From Ceratodon purpureus (Eukaryota; Streptophyta; Bryopsida; Pseudoditrichales; Ditrichaceae), in the NCBI GenBank assembly GCA_014871385.1, contig CM026433.1, positions 7,897,930 to 7,961,929 of the forward strand: 64,000 bases of DNA. The letters run 5' to 3'. The notes under the pieces were generated by a model. That model had not been told where the DNA came from. It was given only the letters and a program-made list of their open reading frames with translations, and made no database searches. A program made the translations under genes and the position numbers. This document shows positions 10,163-23,577 of this stretch, piece by piece. Every line of letters begins with the position of its first letter. Within the stretch, counting starts at the first letter, position 1.

Positions 10163-11450
10163 AAAAAATTATTGATGATCTCAAAGGACTCTATCAATAA
10201 ATTATATTACATTATACAAAAAATAAAAAATAAAAAAATTCAAGTAACTTTGGGACCATGATTTTAATGTGTTTAAGTGTGCGATGTCTTCTAATTTTCA
10301 AAGATCAAATCCACTGAAGATAGATTATAGTTCGAAGTTAGATTGTATTCTGGACCTTTCTAAAGAAATATTTTTAAATTAATCCAATCGTTTATGCAAA
10401 TGGGTTGCTTGTTTTACTTACATGTAAAATAAAAAAATGCTCTAGCAAGAGTTACTCTAGTTGTGCTCTAGTAGGGGTACACTACATCAGCAATGACAAC
10501 TAGTTCAACCATTCAAAACCCGTCCCACAACAGTCTCCTATTTTTGTTGAGCATGTATTTTACCGAACTGGCTCCTAAGAGCAACCGGAAGCAATTCCAT
10601 AGTACTCTCCATCCAACAGCCCATACCAAAACATGCTCATATATAGGGTCTGTATGATCTTCCTCAGTCCCGAAACATGCTCATAATCCATAAACAGATC
10701 AACTTGTAACGGCTCAGCTGGAATCTGCCAGTGAAGTTGAAGCTTAAGTCAACCTCTAACTGCCAGTGACGATTGTAATTTAGCTGTAGACTTTTCAAGT
10801 TTTGGTTTATTGAAAACGAACAAACTGACAGTGCTTCCTAAGTTGCAGTTCGGAGAGAGGCTTGGCTTCAATATAGCAACAGAATTTGGCTCACTCTCAC
10901 CGTGTCACCGCCGAAGTATGCAGCTCCCATGACTGTAGCTATTACCAGCAAGCGGTTCTCTCTGCCGAAGCACTTCGCTGGACCTGCTCAAGTAGCTTTT
11001 CGAAAGTCTGTTATTGCTCATATGAATGTTCGATCTCTCGTTCATGCTAAGTGGTTGTGGATGTTGACCGATTTCGTTGCATGGCGCAGGTATTGAATCT
11101 TGATGTCATTTGAAACGGAACACCGAAGTTCGGCGCTGAGAGGATAGTGTTTTAGATGTTATCGACGAGTTCGGGAATTGCTGGATTAAATGCATGAGTA
11201 ATTGGCTCAGGACCTCAGGTTGTGATCACGTCCTCAGAGGTCATCAGGTGCATTCTGTCACTTGTGTGAACGTAGTGCGTCATCAGCTGTTGATTGTTGT
11301 TGGTGTATGGTTTATGGTTTATGGTTTATACATGACAGAGAGCCCGGTAGGTCGAGACTCGAGTTAGATAAGTGATCATGTTGCCGTAAGTTTCCATTCT
11401 GGTAGTGTCGATCGCATTCTCAATGCCATTTGAGACGGTGCATGAGACTT
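10163..11450 (+). repeat. Tandem duplication, copy A (uninterrupted)
   Basis: A segment of about 1.29 kb that recurs directly downstream as copy B (11458-11871 joined to 38078-38876). Shared stretches include the one around CCCGTCCCACAACAGTCTCC, the region from 10612 (AGCCCATACCAAAACATGCTC) and the GTGAACGTAGTGCGTCATCAG block. A short reading frame (10902-11096; its second-copy counterpart lies near 38296-38514) shares the peptide AITSKRFSLPKHFAGPA, so the unit may hold a decayed coding piece; I do not recognise it. At 10604 this copy lacks the Harbinger element and so represents the empty site. Confidence 0.85.
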
Positions 11451-11874
11451 ATAGTGTTAAAATTGATTTATTGACGATCTCAAAAGAAATTTTCAAACAA
11501 AAAGAAACTCTAGTAACATTGGAACCATGATTTTAATGTATCTTATTGTACAACGCCTTCTAAGTTTCAAAGAGAATATCCATGGAAGATAGACTATAGT
11601 TCAAAGTTAAATTGTATTTTGGACCATAGAATAGAGATTTTTTAAATTCTTTACTTTTTTTTTTTTTTTTTCCAGATGAAATGTTTGTTTTACTTATATG
11701 TACAGTAAAAAAATGCTCTAAAAAGAGTTACTCTACTTATGCTCTAATAAGGGTGCACTATATTAGCAAGGACAACTAGTCCAACCAGTTAAAACCCGTC
11801 CCACAACAGTCTCCTATTTTTGTTGAGCTTGTAATGGCCACTAAGAGCAACCGGAAGCAATTGCAAAGTACTTA

Positions 11875-12419
11875 TGCCCCCTTTCCACCAGGGGGCGGGG
11901 TGTGGGTAACCGACTAGCTTGAGCAGTGGCAGGGAACGGTGGTTTCACACCATGCAGGTGTGTTACCACCCGAACCTAGTCAGCATTCAGGGAAACTACT
12001 ATTTAACTCAAGCTTAACTGCTGTGCTAGAGCGATGGGATAACGGTGGCAGGAAAGTGGCACGGAAGGCCAGTTTATACTTAAAATAGTTAAAAAACGTA
12101 GTTCCAAGTAGTGGCAGGGAGAGGACTTGCGGCACAGCCATTAACCGAGTAGTCAAGTTTGAGTTTTTCACGCATGGAAAGAAAAAAATCCGGCATTTGT
12201 TGTGCTACCCAGAAGGGGTGCCCGAATGCACTGCCCATGGGCAGTAATATTGACGCCTTCAAAAGGCGTCCCCACGTTACAAACTTCCCTCTTTTCTACA
12301 CTGTAGCATAGTGAATTCTATCTACGGTACTGCTTTCTACTTGTACTGGAAGCGAATTCCTCCGTCGTCGTCGAAGCTGGAGGTGGGCTACACCTGCATA
12401 GCAGTTGAGGTCGAGGAAA
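11875..12419. other. Harbinger left end, non-coding
   Basis: Terminal repeat and leader of the Myb-like gene. It contains a palindromic CCACCAGGGGGCGGGG end and no supported ORF. Confidence 0.6.
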
Positions 12420-14348
12420 ATGGCGGCCCCGGCTCCAAGTGTACCTGCAGACACAGTGCCCACAGGTGAGTGTTTCTTGTTGGTCTTTTGTACTGGTATG
12501 TTACTGTGGTCCTATTAAGAATTACAAGTGAATGCAACATATGCAGCATAGGACGTAAACATAGTCGCAAGCATGTTATTTGTTATGGCAAACAACCAGT
12601 ACTTTCGGTTCGGTTCTGTACCTTGCTCTCCTCTACGTTTCTCTGGTGCGGAGGCTCCGGTAGTGCTTTTGCGGTGACGTTGCATGGGTAGCCCTCGGTG
12701 CTGTAGAATCTCACGGTCTGGTGCAGCAGGGCCGCTGCACTTTGAGATTATCACTGTCATGTGAGAGTGACTTAACTCATCCTCTCCCGTGCACCAGCGA
12801 CCCGGACCCATCCTGCACACACACACAAAGGCACTCCGACGCGCAAGTCAGTGCATATGAAAAGAAACAGCGAAACTAACGCAAAGTATGTGTTGAATCT
12901 GCCTTACAGAGAGCAACACCTCCGGAGGCCAGCAGCGTAGAAGGGCTCCCGTGAATGCTGGCAAGAGAGTCAGGACAGGCGAGGACGATACAGGTGCTCG
13001 TAGCAAAAAAGACAGAGATCCAAACTGGGCAAAGACAAAGATACTGTCGCTCATCGAAGCCAAGCGTCAAGAACATCTGGACGAATTGACAGTTGACGAC
13101 CCCCGGGAGTTGATGTGCCCGGAGCTTGGGAAATGGGGCAAGATTGCAGTTCTGCTGAACGCAGCGAAGGGAGATGGGGACGTGCACAGAGACCGGGACT
13201 CGTGCAAGTACAAATGGAATACATTTATGGCGGACTTCAAGAAGATTTGGGACTTCCACTCCAGGACTGGCCGAAATTCAGAGGAGTACTTCCGGGAGAC
13301 CACACCCGCAGAGAAGAAATTGCACAATTTGCCCAAGACCTTCTACTTCGTGGCGTATAAGAATATGGCAGAATGGCTGAGAGATAAAGCTACTCTGGCC
13401 CCCCCCCATGCTCGTGACACAATGAATCCGAATGACTCCAATTACCATGCTCCGATTCCAGAGGACTCGGGCCCTGCATGGAATTCATCGGACATAGCAG
13501 GGGAGGCCATGTGGCCGAGGTCAGGGGGAGGCATAGGTTCACCAATTCATGTGAATTCAACAGATTCACCTGCGGTGTCCTCAGCGAGGAGCATGCGGGG
13601 AGTTACATCGCCTGGAATGCATGGTGATTTCAGTAGCCCCCCCATCCATACCGCATCGACAGCCGAGGTGGGAAGAGCTGGACCTTCTCAACGCCTGCCA
13701 CGCCGGTTGGGAGAGGACTTCAACCTCAATGTCGCACCTGGTGTGGGCGGATCTCTAGTAGAAGGTGGTCGTGCTTCCGGCCCTGCTGTTAGGCCGCAAG
13801 CAGCAAACACATCTCCCGCCGCATCTCCTCCTGCCGGTACAGTGCCACCGGTATCACGGCAGGGACGCCGACCTGAGGAGATTCACATCCTTTCGTCCAC
13901 AGCAACATCAGCTGCCATGGAATTGAGACGCACTATTGGCAGCACAGGACATCGCAAGAGGAAGACAGCTGACTCTAGTGCTTTAGCTGAAGGAGTAACC
14001 GAAAGTGCAGAGAAAATGGTACAGGTGCTGAGCGAAATAAACGACACACATAAAAGCACAGAGAAGGAGAAACTTGAGCTTCAAACCCGACATTTCGCAC
14101 AGCAGTTGGAGTACAAACGTGAGAGAGATAGAGTGACCTTCGAGAATTTCAGAATCTCCCAAGAGCATACAAGGTTGAGCCTGCTCAACCAGGGGATGGT
14201 GGTGCAGGCTCTTGCTGGTTTGGCAAATGCTATAACCCGGTCTGTATCACCCATGGGTCCGCCTTCTACATCCATAGAAACTAAGACCGCCGCTCCGACC
14301 GAGGAAGCCACCGGAGACGCTGCCGACGACGAACCTGCAGCCCAGTAG
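12420..14348 (+). CDS. Myb/SANT-like protein of the Harbinger element
   Basis: Two exons fit: 12420-12465 (MAAPAPSVPADTVPT, donor GTGAGT) and 12910-14348 (acceptor TTACAG). The join is in frame and gives 494 aa. Residues about 40-130 form a trihelix or Myb/SANT-like domain (DPNWAKTKILSLIEAK, then KWGKIAVLL, CKYKWNTF and FKKIWDFH). A low-complexity Pro/Ser/Ala region follows, then a C-terminal helical segment (about 385-450) rich in Glu, Lys and Arg that could be a coiled coil. In PIF/Harbinger elements this second protein binds DNA and helps carry the transposase into the nucleus and onto the ends. It faces the transposase gene tail to tail, with about 530 bp between them. The ORF is intact. 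Confidence 0.82.
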
Positions 14349-14881
14349 AGCACTGCATCAGCATTAATCGTTCTAAGGTAAATCAGCACAGTATCATGTT
14401 CATTGTTTAAGAGGGAAAACCAAAAAAAAAAAAAAAACCAACGAACTGTTGCCGGGTTCAGGTCACTTACCATGAATGCAGTGGTAAGAACCGCATTCTC
14501 TCCGATGTTGAGTCTCCTCTTCTGTATGTAGTATGCTCTCTAGAACACAGTGTACTGTATACGCTTCTGCTTGTATCCTCCCCTTGTGCGTCAATGCCGA
14601 GTGCACACCACCATCTCACCTGCACAGCAATATTCGACTTTGTATTAGTTTCCGGGACCTGTTATCAGTAGATGATTTACAGACCTCCAAAAAAAAAATG
14701 TACTGTTCGGCTCATCTCTCCACCGAGATGATGAGCCACTGTTATTAATAAAACTTTGGCTTATCGTTGGTTAAAACAAAGGGCGCCGTCCACTGACCTG
14801 ATTCATGACTTTCAATGACGCATTGAAACCCACCCGCCCTCCACCTCCTCCACCGCCCAGCAAGTAACAACACAAATCTAG
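14349..14881. other. Spacer between the two Harbinger genes
   Basis: Shared 3' region of the convergent Myb-like and transposase genes. It holds an A-run near 14422-14436 and an AATAAA-like site near 14746; no ORF is supported. Confidence 0.55.
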
Positions 14882-16216
14882 TCATAGCCGGTCCTGAACT
14901 AAAAAAGCAGCAAGCCTTGTTCGTTTCCCTTCGCCATGTACCTCATTCGGGGGCGCTGCATCCTCTGCCTCTCCATCATCTACCGGATCGTCATCAACTA
15001 CAGGGGCCATCCCCTCCCTTTGTAACATAGCGAGAAGCCTGTCGACCTCATCAGCTGTTTGGTCCAGTAGCAAATTGTGTAAAATGCAGCAACAAACTAC
15101 TACATCAGGTAAGAGAGTGACATGGAGATCTATTGCGCTATGTAATTCCCGGAATGTCTGTTTCAAAATCCCGAATGCGTTCTCTACTACACTGCGAGCT
15201 CGGGAGAGTCTCTTATTGAAGAGTTGTTCCTGTACGCTTCTGCGGCCCCCATTGAGTTCCCGGTATGGAGTTATGAGCCAAGGGAGTATGGGGTAGCCTT
15301 TATCCCCTATCAAGTACGGGATGAAGCCTTCCACGCTGTCTGCTGGATCGAACAATGCATTCGCCGTTGCCCTCTCGTATAACATAGATCGCCGGAGTTG
15401 CCTGGCGTCATTAGTAGACCCAGGCATTCCCACCGAAATATCAATGAATTTCCTCTCCCTGTCGACAACTGCTTGACATTGCATACTGTAACCTCCACTT
15501 TTGAAATAAAAATAATCTTCAGGGCTATGGTTGGGCTTACGAATGTGGAAGTGGGTGCCGTCAATGGCACCCACCACCCCCGGCAAGCCACTGAATTCTC
15601 TGAACTGCGCCATGGTTAATTGGAGCCTATTTCCTCGCGGCCAAGCAATCTCATGCCTGAGTTCGTCGTTGATGGCTTTGACAACCTCCCGGATGATTTT
15701 AGAAGCAGTGCTTGTCCCAATCGCGAAAAACTCCGAGCACAGCAGGAGGGAGGCCCCTTGACACAACTTAAACAAGGTACAGGCGACACGGACTATGGGG
15801 GGGATTGCCTGTCTGTAGTGAGTATTCTGGCGCTCTATGTGAGGCCGGAGAATACCCGTCAAAGAAAAGACTGCAGCCTTGCTCATCCTAAAGTTCTCTA
15901 ACCACCTGTTGTCATCGAATTCATGCAGACAGAACCTACTAAACCAAGATGTAGAGCGGGGCATCACCCACCACCCCAGCTCTTGGTCGAGTAATGTTGT
16001 CGCATGAGCTATACGAAAGTCATGAAGTACAGACGCAACAATAGTATTGAGGTTTATCAGAGTCTCATGGACCTGCCCTACTTCGACCCGGACATCCCCT
16101 TCATCGGGAGGAATTGATGCAACACGGCGGAACATACTATCGACAACATTCTGCAAAAGCAGGACGAGGGACGGCAAGAAAAACGCCACATTGTCTGGGT
16201 TTAAACGATGGTCCAT
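14882..16216 (-). CDS. PIF/Harbinger DDE transposase
   Basis: Start placed at ATG 16216 (MDHRLNPDN); the frame stays open for 26 codons further upstream without an ATG. 444 aa. A helical N-terminal region leads into the DDE_Tnp_4 (nuclease HARBI1-like) fold. The catalytic triad is visible: D219 in GAIDGTHFH, D270 in GSTNDAR and E345 in ARSVVENAFGILK. The GDKGYP and CCILHN motifs of the family are present. The C-terminal tail is acidic. The ORF has no breaks, so the protein may be functional. It would excise and insert the element at TTA sites together with the Myb-like partner. Confidence 0.93.
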   Translation of the reverse strand: MDHRLNPDNVAFFLPSLVLLLQNVVDSMFRRVASIPPDEGDVRVEVGQVHETLINLNTIVASVLHDFRIAHATTLLDQELGWWVMPRSTSWFSRFCLHEFDDNRWLENFRMSKAAVFSLTGILRPHIERQNTHYRQAIPPIVRVACTLFKLCQGASLLLCSEFFAIGTSTASKIIREVVKAINDELRHEIAWPRGNRLQLTMAQFREFSGLPGVVGAIDGTHFHIRKPNHSPEDYFYFKSGGYSMQCQAVVDRERKFIDISVGMPGSTNDARQLRRSMLYERATANALFDPADSVEGFIPYLIGDKGYPILPWLITPYRELNGGRRSVQEQLFNKRLSRARSVVENAFGILKQTFRELHSAIDLHVTLLPDVVVCCCILHNLLLDQTADEVDRLLAMLQREGMAPVVDDDPVDDGEAEDAAPPNEVHGEGKRTRLAAFLVQDRL

Positions 16217-17042
16217 CAAGGCGGACGGGGTGCGATGTCTAAAGGATATGGAAAACCCTAGACGGTGACAACTACAACGACGATTGCTGGACACGACGAA
16301 GGCAGCCCCCCTGCAATTGATATCGGAAAGTGATGTTCGGACTCTACAGAACGGTGGCTGCCAGAAAACTTACCTGCGTGCAGAAACCCGCGAGTCCTAG
16401 GCCTCACCGCAAAACCCCCAGCTGCCGTCACCGAATGGAAACAGGAATCGCATTATAGCAGGACCGGAGCTGCATGGAAAACGCACAAGAATTCCAAATT
16501 AGAAACAATTTGCCGCGCAGACAAGGCAACAGCCCAACGATGCATGTGTACATTGACACGGAATTGTAAATTAGCTGCGCAACCAGAGGACTTCTGTTCC
16601 TGTTACTATGCGTACCTTAACCGGTGCCTCCGAGGACGATCCGCAACGCAGCAACACGCAGAGCTGCCGCCGAAGATCACCTAAACGCAAGCGTTCATTC
16701 TATCTGCCTCCCACAGGTATCCCCTAATCGACACCGAAATCTTCTCGAACAGACGCCGATCCCCACAATCGCATGAACGACACTCGGTCTGAACATCAAC
16801 ACTGCGAGAACAATTGGAGCATTCGGTGGACTCAAAACAGACACGGCGGTGAGAGTACAAGCGTATGCGAGACGTTGCAACTGAGGGGGGAGCTTCATTC
16901 GGGGAAGACGAAGGAGACACGGTCAGGGTGCACTAAAACTGCCCGATTGAGAAAACCCTCTGCCCCTTCTGCCCGAGAACGAGACCTCTGCATGAACTGT
17001 CACTTCGCCCCAGTAAGTCGGATCCATGATTACTTGTCGCTG
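16217..17042. other. Harbinger DNA upstream of the transposase
   Basis: Leader of the transposase gene up to the CACTA insertion (TSD TTA at 17043-17045). Short ORFs in several frames look random; no gene is supported. Confidence 0.6.
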
Positions 17043-17059
17043 TTACACTAGTAGAAAAT

Positions 17060-18987
17060 CCATTCCAAATCAACGGATAATCAACAAAGTTCTGTTGATT
17101 TGTGCACTGCATCGACCATTGTCACCAAATTCTGCTTTTTTGTTTGACAATGCCAAAATGCTGGCCTCTTTTCAGTTGATTTAGGTACTGTACTTTGGTT
17201 TCTCCTCATTTACAAAGAGCTACATTTTCATGAGCTGATGTGGCATGTGCCTTAAAGTTATGAATGATAATTGCATTCATTTCGCCAATTTTGATTGGTG
17301 ATTTTATATGAGTTACTTTTATGATGTTTAAATCAATAATAGCATTCTGGCATTCCAGTAAAATCGTGACTTCCTTTCATTTTATTTCCCTGATTTTTTT
17401 ATCCCATCATATGTTTTACAGTTTACTCTCCTAATATTTTACGCTTCTTACTTTTGCTCTAAATATGCAATTTTCTAAAATTTGCTGAGAGTAATTTAAT
17501 TTTACCCACACGGTACTCAAACAGAACACAGTAGAGCATTCACTGAATTACTAATGTAACATTTGAGAGTAACAAATCCATTTTCACATGTACAGTTCAG
17601 AATGATACATTATGGCTGCACTGTCAGATAACTGCAGAAACTATCATTTACAGCCTTGTCGCCCAAAATATTGTGTCGCATAAAATTTGGGCGTTTCCTC
17701 TTCCCTCTGTATGGAGTATGCCATTTTGATATAGCATGTATGTATTCTACTACCTACTGGAAACTCAGGTTATTTGGCAGGGAAACTAGGGTATGAATTT
17801 TGCTACATACTGGAATCTTAGCGTCCAGAAGTTCCCGTAATCGACTATACAATCTGCAGGCTTCCCAGCACTGTCACAACGTCCAAGATGATTGTTAATA
17901 ACATCACCCATTCACCGGAGAATGCAAAATCAATAGAAATTTGACAGATATACAACTAATTCATCTGGGATCATCAAGGACGGAAATTGACTTCATCTTC
18001 GGCCACATGTACAACGCTGCAATTTGATACACCAATTAATCCTGTTAGAGTCTTCTAAGCTTGTCAAATATCATCGACCACGTAAACTTTGTGAAATCAA
18101 TATTAAGAAAGACTGAACAGAGCATGTCTACACATACCTTGGTTTAATGGAAAATGCCGGGAATAGTCATGACATCACCACCCAAGAGCCGAAAAAAAAA
18201 AAATCTTCATTCAGCTCCTAACAGAGAAGCAATCCAACGTTTAGATCAATAAACAGAAGGGGCTCTGCATTGCAGTTGAAAGGAAGATAAATAACTTGAC
18301 CAGAAATTCTTACAAACTAAAAAACAATTAATACTTACGCCTGGAATAACCTCCCAAAATTACTTTACACACGAGTACTGTTTGTGCGCTATCCATCAAC
18401 AAGAGAATGACTTTCGACAAACAAGTGAACATACGAACCTACGGCTTCAGTGAAATTCCTCTGGTTGCAAGAACTTGGGCGTCCACCGGCTGTAAATCCA
18501 ACACAGTTCACCGTTACACTTCAGAACTTCAGCTGCTGAACAACAAGCTAATATAAAGCTTGTCATCAATAAACTTACCAGCATGATTGTTTTATATCCA
18601 AAAGCCTTCTCAGCAACGATGATGTAAGTCCAAGGTTCTTGATGAAAATCGCCAGAATCACCTTCTTGACGTTTGTATCGTACACCTTCATGTCTTAAAA
18701 AAGGAAACTTAAAGTGAGAGCAATGGACTCCCTAGGTTTATACAACTCCAATGAATGCAAAGGTCACGCAATCTCACCAACGGCCGAAAGAGGAAGGGCT
18801 TCCTTAAATCTTTATAAAATTTCAAAGTAACTCAATTTTTTTTAGAAATGCTCTGCTGAATACAGTCAAGGCATCTTCATGAACATACTAAATACCTGTT
18901 TTCCTTGCACATTAGATATTAGTTATACTGATCCAAAAATTATCACTGATATTTTGGAAGACGTAACTTACCAAGCTTTGTTCGCTG
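17060..18987. other. CACTA left subterminal region, non-coding
   Basis: About 1.9 kb between the left terminal repeat and the 3' end of the TnpD gene. Beyond the AATCAAC/GTTGATT words near the end I see no gene. Confidence 0.6.
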
Positions 18988-21900
18988 TTAGTTCTCCTCC
19001 TCCGAAGACTCTCCTACATCCCTGTCGAATACACCAGCTTCTACTTCTGCCACTGGGACTAACAATTCTGGAATACGTATGTTCCTTCCAGTTGGGAGAG
19101 GATTTGGATTTGTCTCAAGTATTTCGGTCGCAGCGCGTAGCCCCTGGAAATCCACATCCCTCCCCATCGCGAACAATTGTGCCTCTTCCTCTTCCTCCAT
19201 TTCGCTGTCAATCCTCCGGCCCCTTACTTCGGTTCTTAAAACTACCCTCCAGCCCGGCTCGTCCTCCTCATTAGAGAAAAATACCTGTTCACAATGTAAT
19301 GGAAATGCGAAAGATTCGTACCCAAATGGTACAAGTGAGTTGAAATTTGCCAATGTGAAGCCCCACTCATCCTTTTTAACTGTCGCATTTCTACCTCGAT
19401 AGTTAGCCTTCACCCACTCGCACACTAGTACCACTGTGCAATGCTGAACATAGTTCAACTCCACAATCTCCTGTATCTGACCTATGTACTCCAAGTTGGC
19501 GTCCACTGGGTTTGTGTCCCGCCTCCCTGATCGGCAAGGTCTCCGGAAAGTAGCAGCTACACCTGAATCACATGTATTATGGGCGCCGTCTTCTACACTT
19601 TGCACTCGATAATGATACCCATATGAGTACATACTTCGGTACTTTTTTGCCTGAAGACTTGGTGGTTTCGAGGAAGCCTTAACATCTTCTGGAACCACCG
19701 AACCCGCATCAATTGCCTCCTTCACGTCTGCTTCAAGCCATAATGAAAACGATGGGATCTCTCCCATCCCGGCCGGAAATGGTGCCGCAGGCCGGCCGTT
19801 TCTCCGTGGGTGTTGTCTTCTAAATTCTGCTCGCTCATTCCTCCTTTCAGTCCACACTGCTTGATACCTCCTGTATGAGTTCATGACAAGTATCGCCCAA
19901 ACGAGTCAGTAACGTACTGTGCTTGTATTCCAAATACACGTCCACTGTAATTAATATTACCAGCTCTTAATTGCAAAGGTCTTGCCTGGTCAAATACCCC
20001 GGTCCAATCGAACACAATATCTACTTTTACGTGACGATGCACATGTGGTCAAATTGCTAGACCATACAGGGATAAAATGGAAGTTTGCTGCATGACATTT
20101 CTGAGGATTGTTGCTTCGGATTTGCATCTGCTGATGTACTTCATTGTTTTGGAAATTACAGCAATAAAACAATATTAAGTTCCCCTACATCTTTCATCCC
20201 ATCACCATGTGCAAGATAAGGCTCACAATGAAATAAGCCATGTCGAACCTAAGGATACGTGGGTCAGAGTGAACTTACTCACGGTATGGTTCCAAATGTG
20301 AAGCATTGTCAAGGACAAAACAGTGCATTGCGTTCCTCAATTCCTCCGACAGCATTTTTGGTTTCCCTTTTCCCTCCAAGATTTCATCCACCATAGTCGG
20401 CTCTTCCTTGTCGTCCCATACTCTTCTTGATGTTATGTTGTATTCTGACATGTATTCTGTGATAAACCCCAAAGCCTGTTCAACTTGGTATCCCTGTGCT
20501 ATGCTACCTTCCGGTTTGGCTAAGTTTCGTACATACCCTTTTAAATTTTTAAAATAGTGTTCGTAGGGGTACATCCACCTTGTGTGAACAGGGCCACATT
20601 GAAACAACTGCTGCACTAAGTGGTTCGGCAAATGGGACATGATGTCAAAAAATGCCGGAGGGAACTCTTTCTCTAACATACACATAGTCTCCGCCGAGTC
20701 AGCAACTAACTGTTCTTTTTCTTCGGCATTAACTGTTTTAGCACACAATTTTCTGAACACTCGACTTAACCGTATGACAGCCCCGGCTAGAGACTTATTT
20801 GACACCTTCCTAAAACACAACGGCAATACTTGTTGTAACAATACATGAAAATCATGTGACTTTAGTCCAGTTAATTTACCTTTGCTAATTTTCTTGTGTA
20901 AAGCAGACACATAGTTTGTGGGAGTTCTTAGTGACTTCAGCACGCCCAATACTTTGCCTTGGTCTTCTGGAGATAACACGTAAGATGCGTCCGGCATATA
21001 CAGTCTCTCTCCGTTCGGTCCAACTGGTCGTAGATGCAGATGGGGTCTTATGTTGCGAGCTTGCATGTCTGCCCTCACGGCTGGGGTGTCTTTTTCTCCA
21101 AAAGTCGTGCGTAATATATTCTCTGCAATGTTTTTTTCACAATGCATTACATCAAGCACGTGCCTCACTGGTAGATCCTGTACACACACGCATGACACTG
21201 ATTTACTTTACTCGTTTCGGTATGTAAATCCCTTTTCATTTTATTCACTATTATGCATGACAATTCCACGTAGATTCAGAGGCCATTTTTTTCCCACAGT
21301 TAGATCATTCCCTGCTACTCTGTTCTAAGTAAATAAAAGCACTGTCTTCTTCTTAAAATAAAATGTACGCTGGTTCCCGAGCTCTAAACTTACTTCGAGA
21401 TCACTCCTGATAGAAGGTGATGTCAACCACAGTGAAATAATTCCTCTGTTCCAGTTTATTCTTTCAATATTTGTACGGTAGCAAAAGGTGAGGCATATGA
21501 AAATCTAAGAGCATGAATAACTGAATTTGTTGGAATGTGACGAACGCATACTCTTACATCTAGCCTTGGTGATTACTCTAGTCAAATACATGTTTTTCTA
21601 AAGGGGTAGTGAATGAGTACCTTCCAGTACGGCAAATCGAACCAGATACTCCGCCGTTTGACTCCGTGCAACTTCACTGGGTCCGCATTGGAGTTTTCAA
21701 CGCCACCAGCGCGTAGAAATTCCGATCTCTGCGTCCCCCACGTCAAGACTTCCTCCCCTGTTGGAGATTCCGGTGATAAGCGCCATTCCTGGTGGTTATC
21801 AAACGCTACTCGTGCCCTGCGAAATCGGTGTTCCCCATGCAGATATCGCCTAGCCCCTAAATAAATCATTTTCTTCAATAGCAATGCATGCTCAGCACAT

Positions 21901-23577
21901 GTTTCCGGTCCACAAAAAGGACACCCTTTGTAGCCATGGACTTGTTGCCCGGATAAAAGCCCTAAAGCAGGAAAATCATTTACTGTCCATATCAACATGG
22001 CTCTGAGTGTAAATCTCTTTTCCCCCTCTGGCTTGCTCATATCAATTGCTGGAATTCCGTTCCATAGAGTCAACAGGTCCCGCACAACTGGACGTAAGAA
22101 CACGTCTATATTATCTGCTGTTGGAGAATTTGGACCTGGTATGAGCACAATTAGTGAAATGAAAAACTTTTTGGTTAGCAACCAAGGCGGCAGATTGTAG
22201 ATCGTAATGAGCAGCACCCACGTTGAGTGTTTGATGGCGTTATTCTTGAATGGGATGATACCATCGCCAACCAGTCCTAGACGCAGGTTCGTAAGGACTT
22301 CTGCAAAGCCAGGAAACAGTCGATCTATTGTCTTCCACTGTTCGCTATCGGATACAGACCTCATAAGTTGACCTCTAGATTTATGGCTATGGTACCATGT
22401 CATATGCGATGCAATCTCCGGGCACTTATACATTCTCAACAAATGCTTGATTACATCAAAATAGCGGGCTACTCTCTGAGGAATTCTGTTGCCCCCGCCA
22501 ATGTACCGTGGTTGTTCGCATTTCGGGCAGGACTGTAGGTCTTCATATTCACCTTCGTACAAGATGTGTCCATCCGGGCAACAATGTACTTGTTTATGCT
22601 TTAATCCCAATCTCATAAGCATAGTCTTGATCTCATAAGTAGTTCGTGGAAAACAGTTCGACATCGGCAGCAAATCTCCCGCTATCCAAGTCAACACTGC
22701 ATCCAGAAAAGTATGCGGCACAGAATATAGGCTGCACAGAGAAAACAATACAATGCTACACTGTAATCGGTTTTTGGTACTGCCTTCGAAAACACGCTGG
22801 GTGGACTCTCTTACAAGGTTCTCCAAATTTACTTCATTCCACTGCTGGTCCTCTTGATCATTGTCGCCATCTACTGCCGCGTTGTCCTCAGCGTTAATTG
22901 CGTCGTTGTGGATGTCGTCAAACCGGTTAAAAGCATCTCGTGCCATGTTCTCTAAATCCACAGCTGCTCCCCTTGGCCACGTGAATCCACCCTCTCCACC
23001 ATCGCGTTCTCGGGGGCGGTATCGTTCTCTTTCTCTATTTGGATGTCGTGCTGGACCCCGCACGTTTCTACCATCAACTGTCTGTAAATATAGAGACTAA
23101 ATTAGTTTCAATTTGCCCTAAAGTAAAACTACATTATCATAAAATCATGTGGCACTACGTAAACGAGGAAAAACCAAGCAAGTTTTGTATGATTATACAA
23201 CGTTTTTGTACTGAACCGCCAAGGTAATCTCATCGCGGATACAATGAATTCCAACCACCCACACTACTATAGCATACGGTAGAATTTTAAACTGACATAC
23301 TTAATTTTTGTGAAGGAAGCGGAAATATTCAGAGTAAAACCCGGCCATTTCTGTACACATTTAAATACCAAGAGAATGTTGGACTCACAATGACCGGGTA
23401 CAACAAGTATGGGTCTCGTCCGTATGCGATATGGTGCCTTGCCACTGTCTCTACCTTTCTTATCCTTGCGCCTCTACAACGAATGCAGGCACAAGGGTAT
23501 TCTGGTATTCCCAATCTATTCGCCAATGAACGCTCGATGTGATATGCCGCAGACAATCTTCGCCTCATTCTGCACAA
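18988..23577 (-). CDS. CACTA TnpD-type transposase (tnp2, DUF4218, DUF4216)
   Basis: A multi-exon gene on the minus strand. The first recognisable exon (23389-23577) has the Cys-rich transposase-associated motif (YPCACIRCRG), donor GTGAGT. Exon 21621-23081 carries the Transposase_21/tnp2 region (LIVLIPGPNSPTADNIDVFL, TVNDFPALGLLSG, GYKGCPFCG). Exon 20283-21177 carries the rest and DUF4218 (KSHDFHVLLQQVLP, FPPAFFDIMSHLPNHL, RWMYPYEHYFKNLKGYVRN). The last exon (18988 to about 19880) is DUF4216-like (EIVELNYVQHCTVVLVCEWV, with QVFFSNEEDEPGWRVVL). The domain order is that of plant CACTA transposases. The large exons are open. The exact joins of the last intron are uncertain because the splice phases I tried do not match cleanly. 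The protein would bind and cut the CACTA ends. Confidence 0.88.

Noticed and set aside
10902-11096. 64-aa ORF repeated in both duplication copies as a gene
   Set aside because: The frames differ in length and continuity between copies, there is no recognisable family, and the start contexts are poor; at most a decayed coding fragment.
19079-19402. Plus-strand ORF opposite the CACTA DUF4216 exon
   Set aside because: Antisense shadow of the transposase exon.
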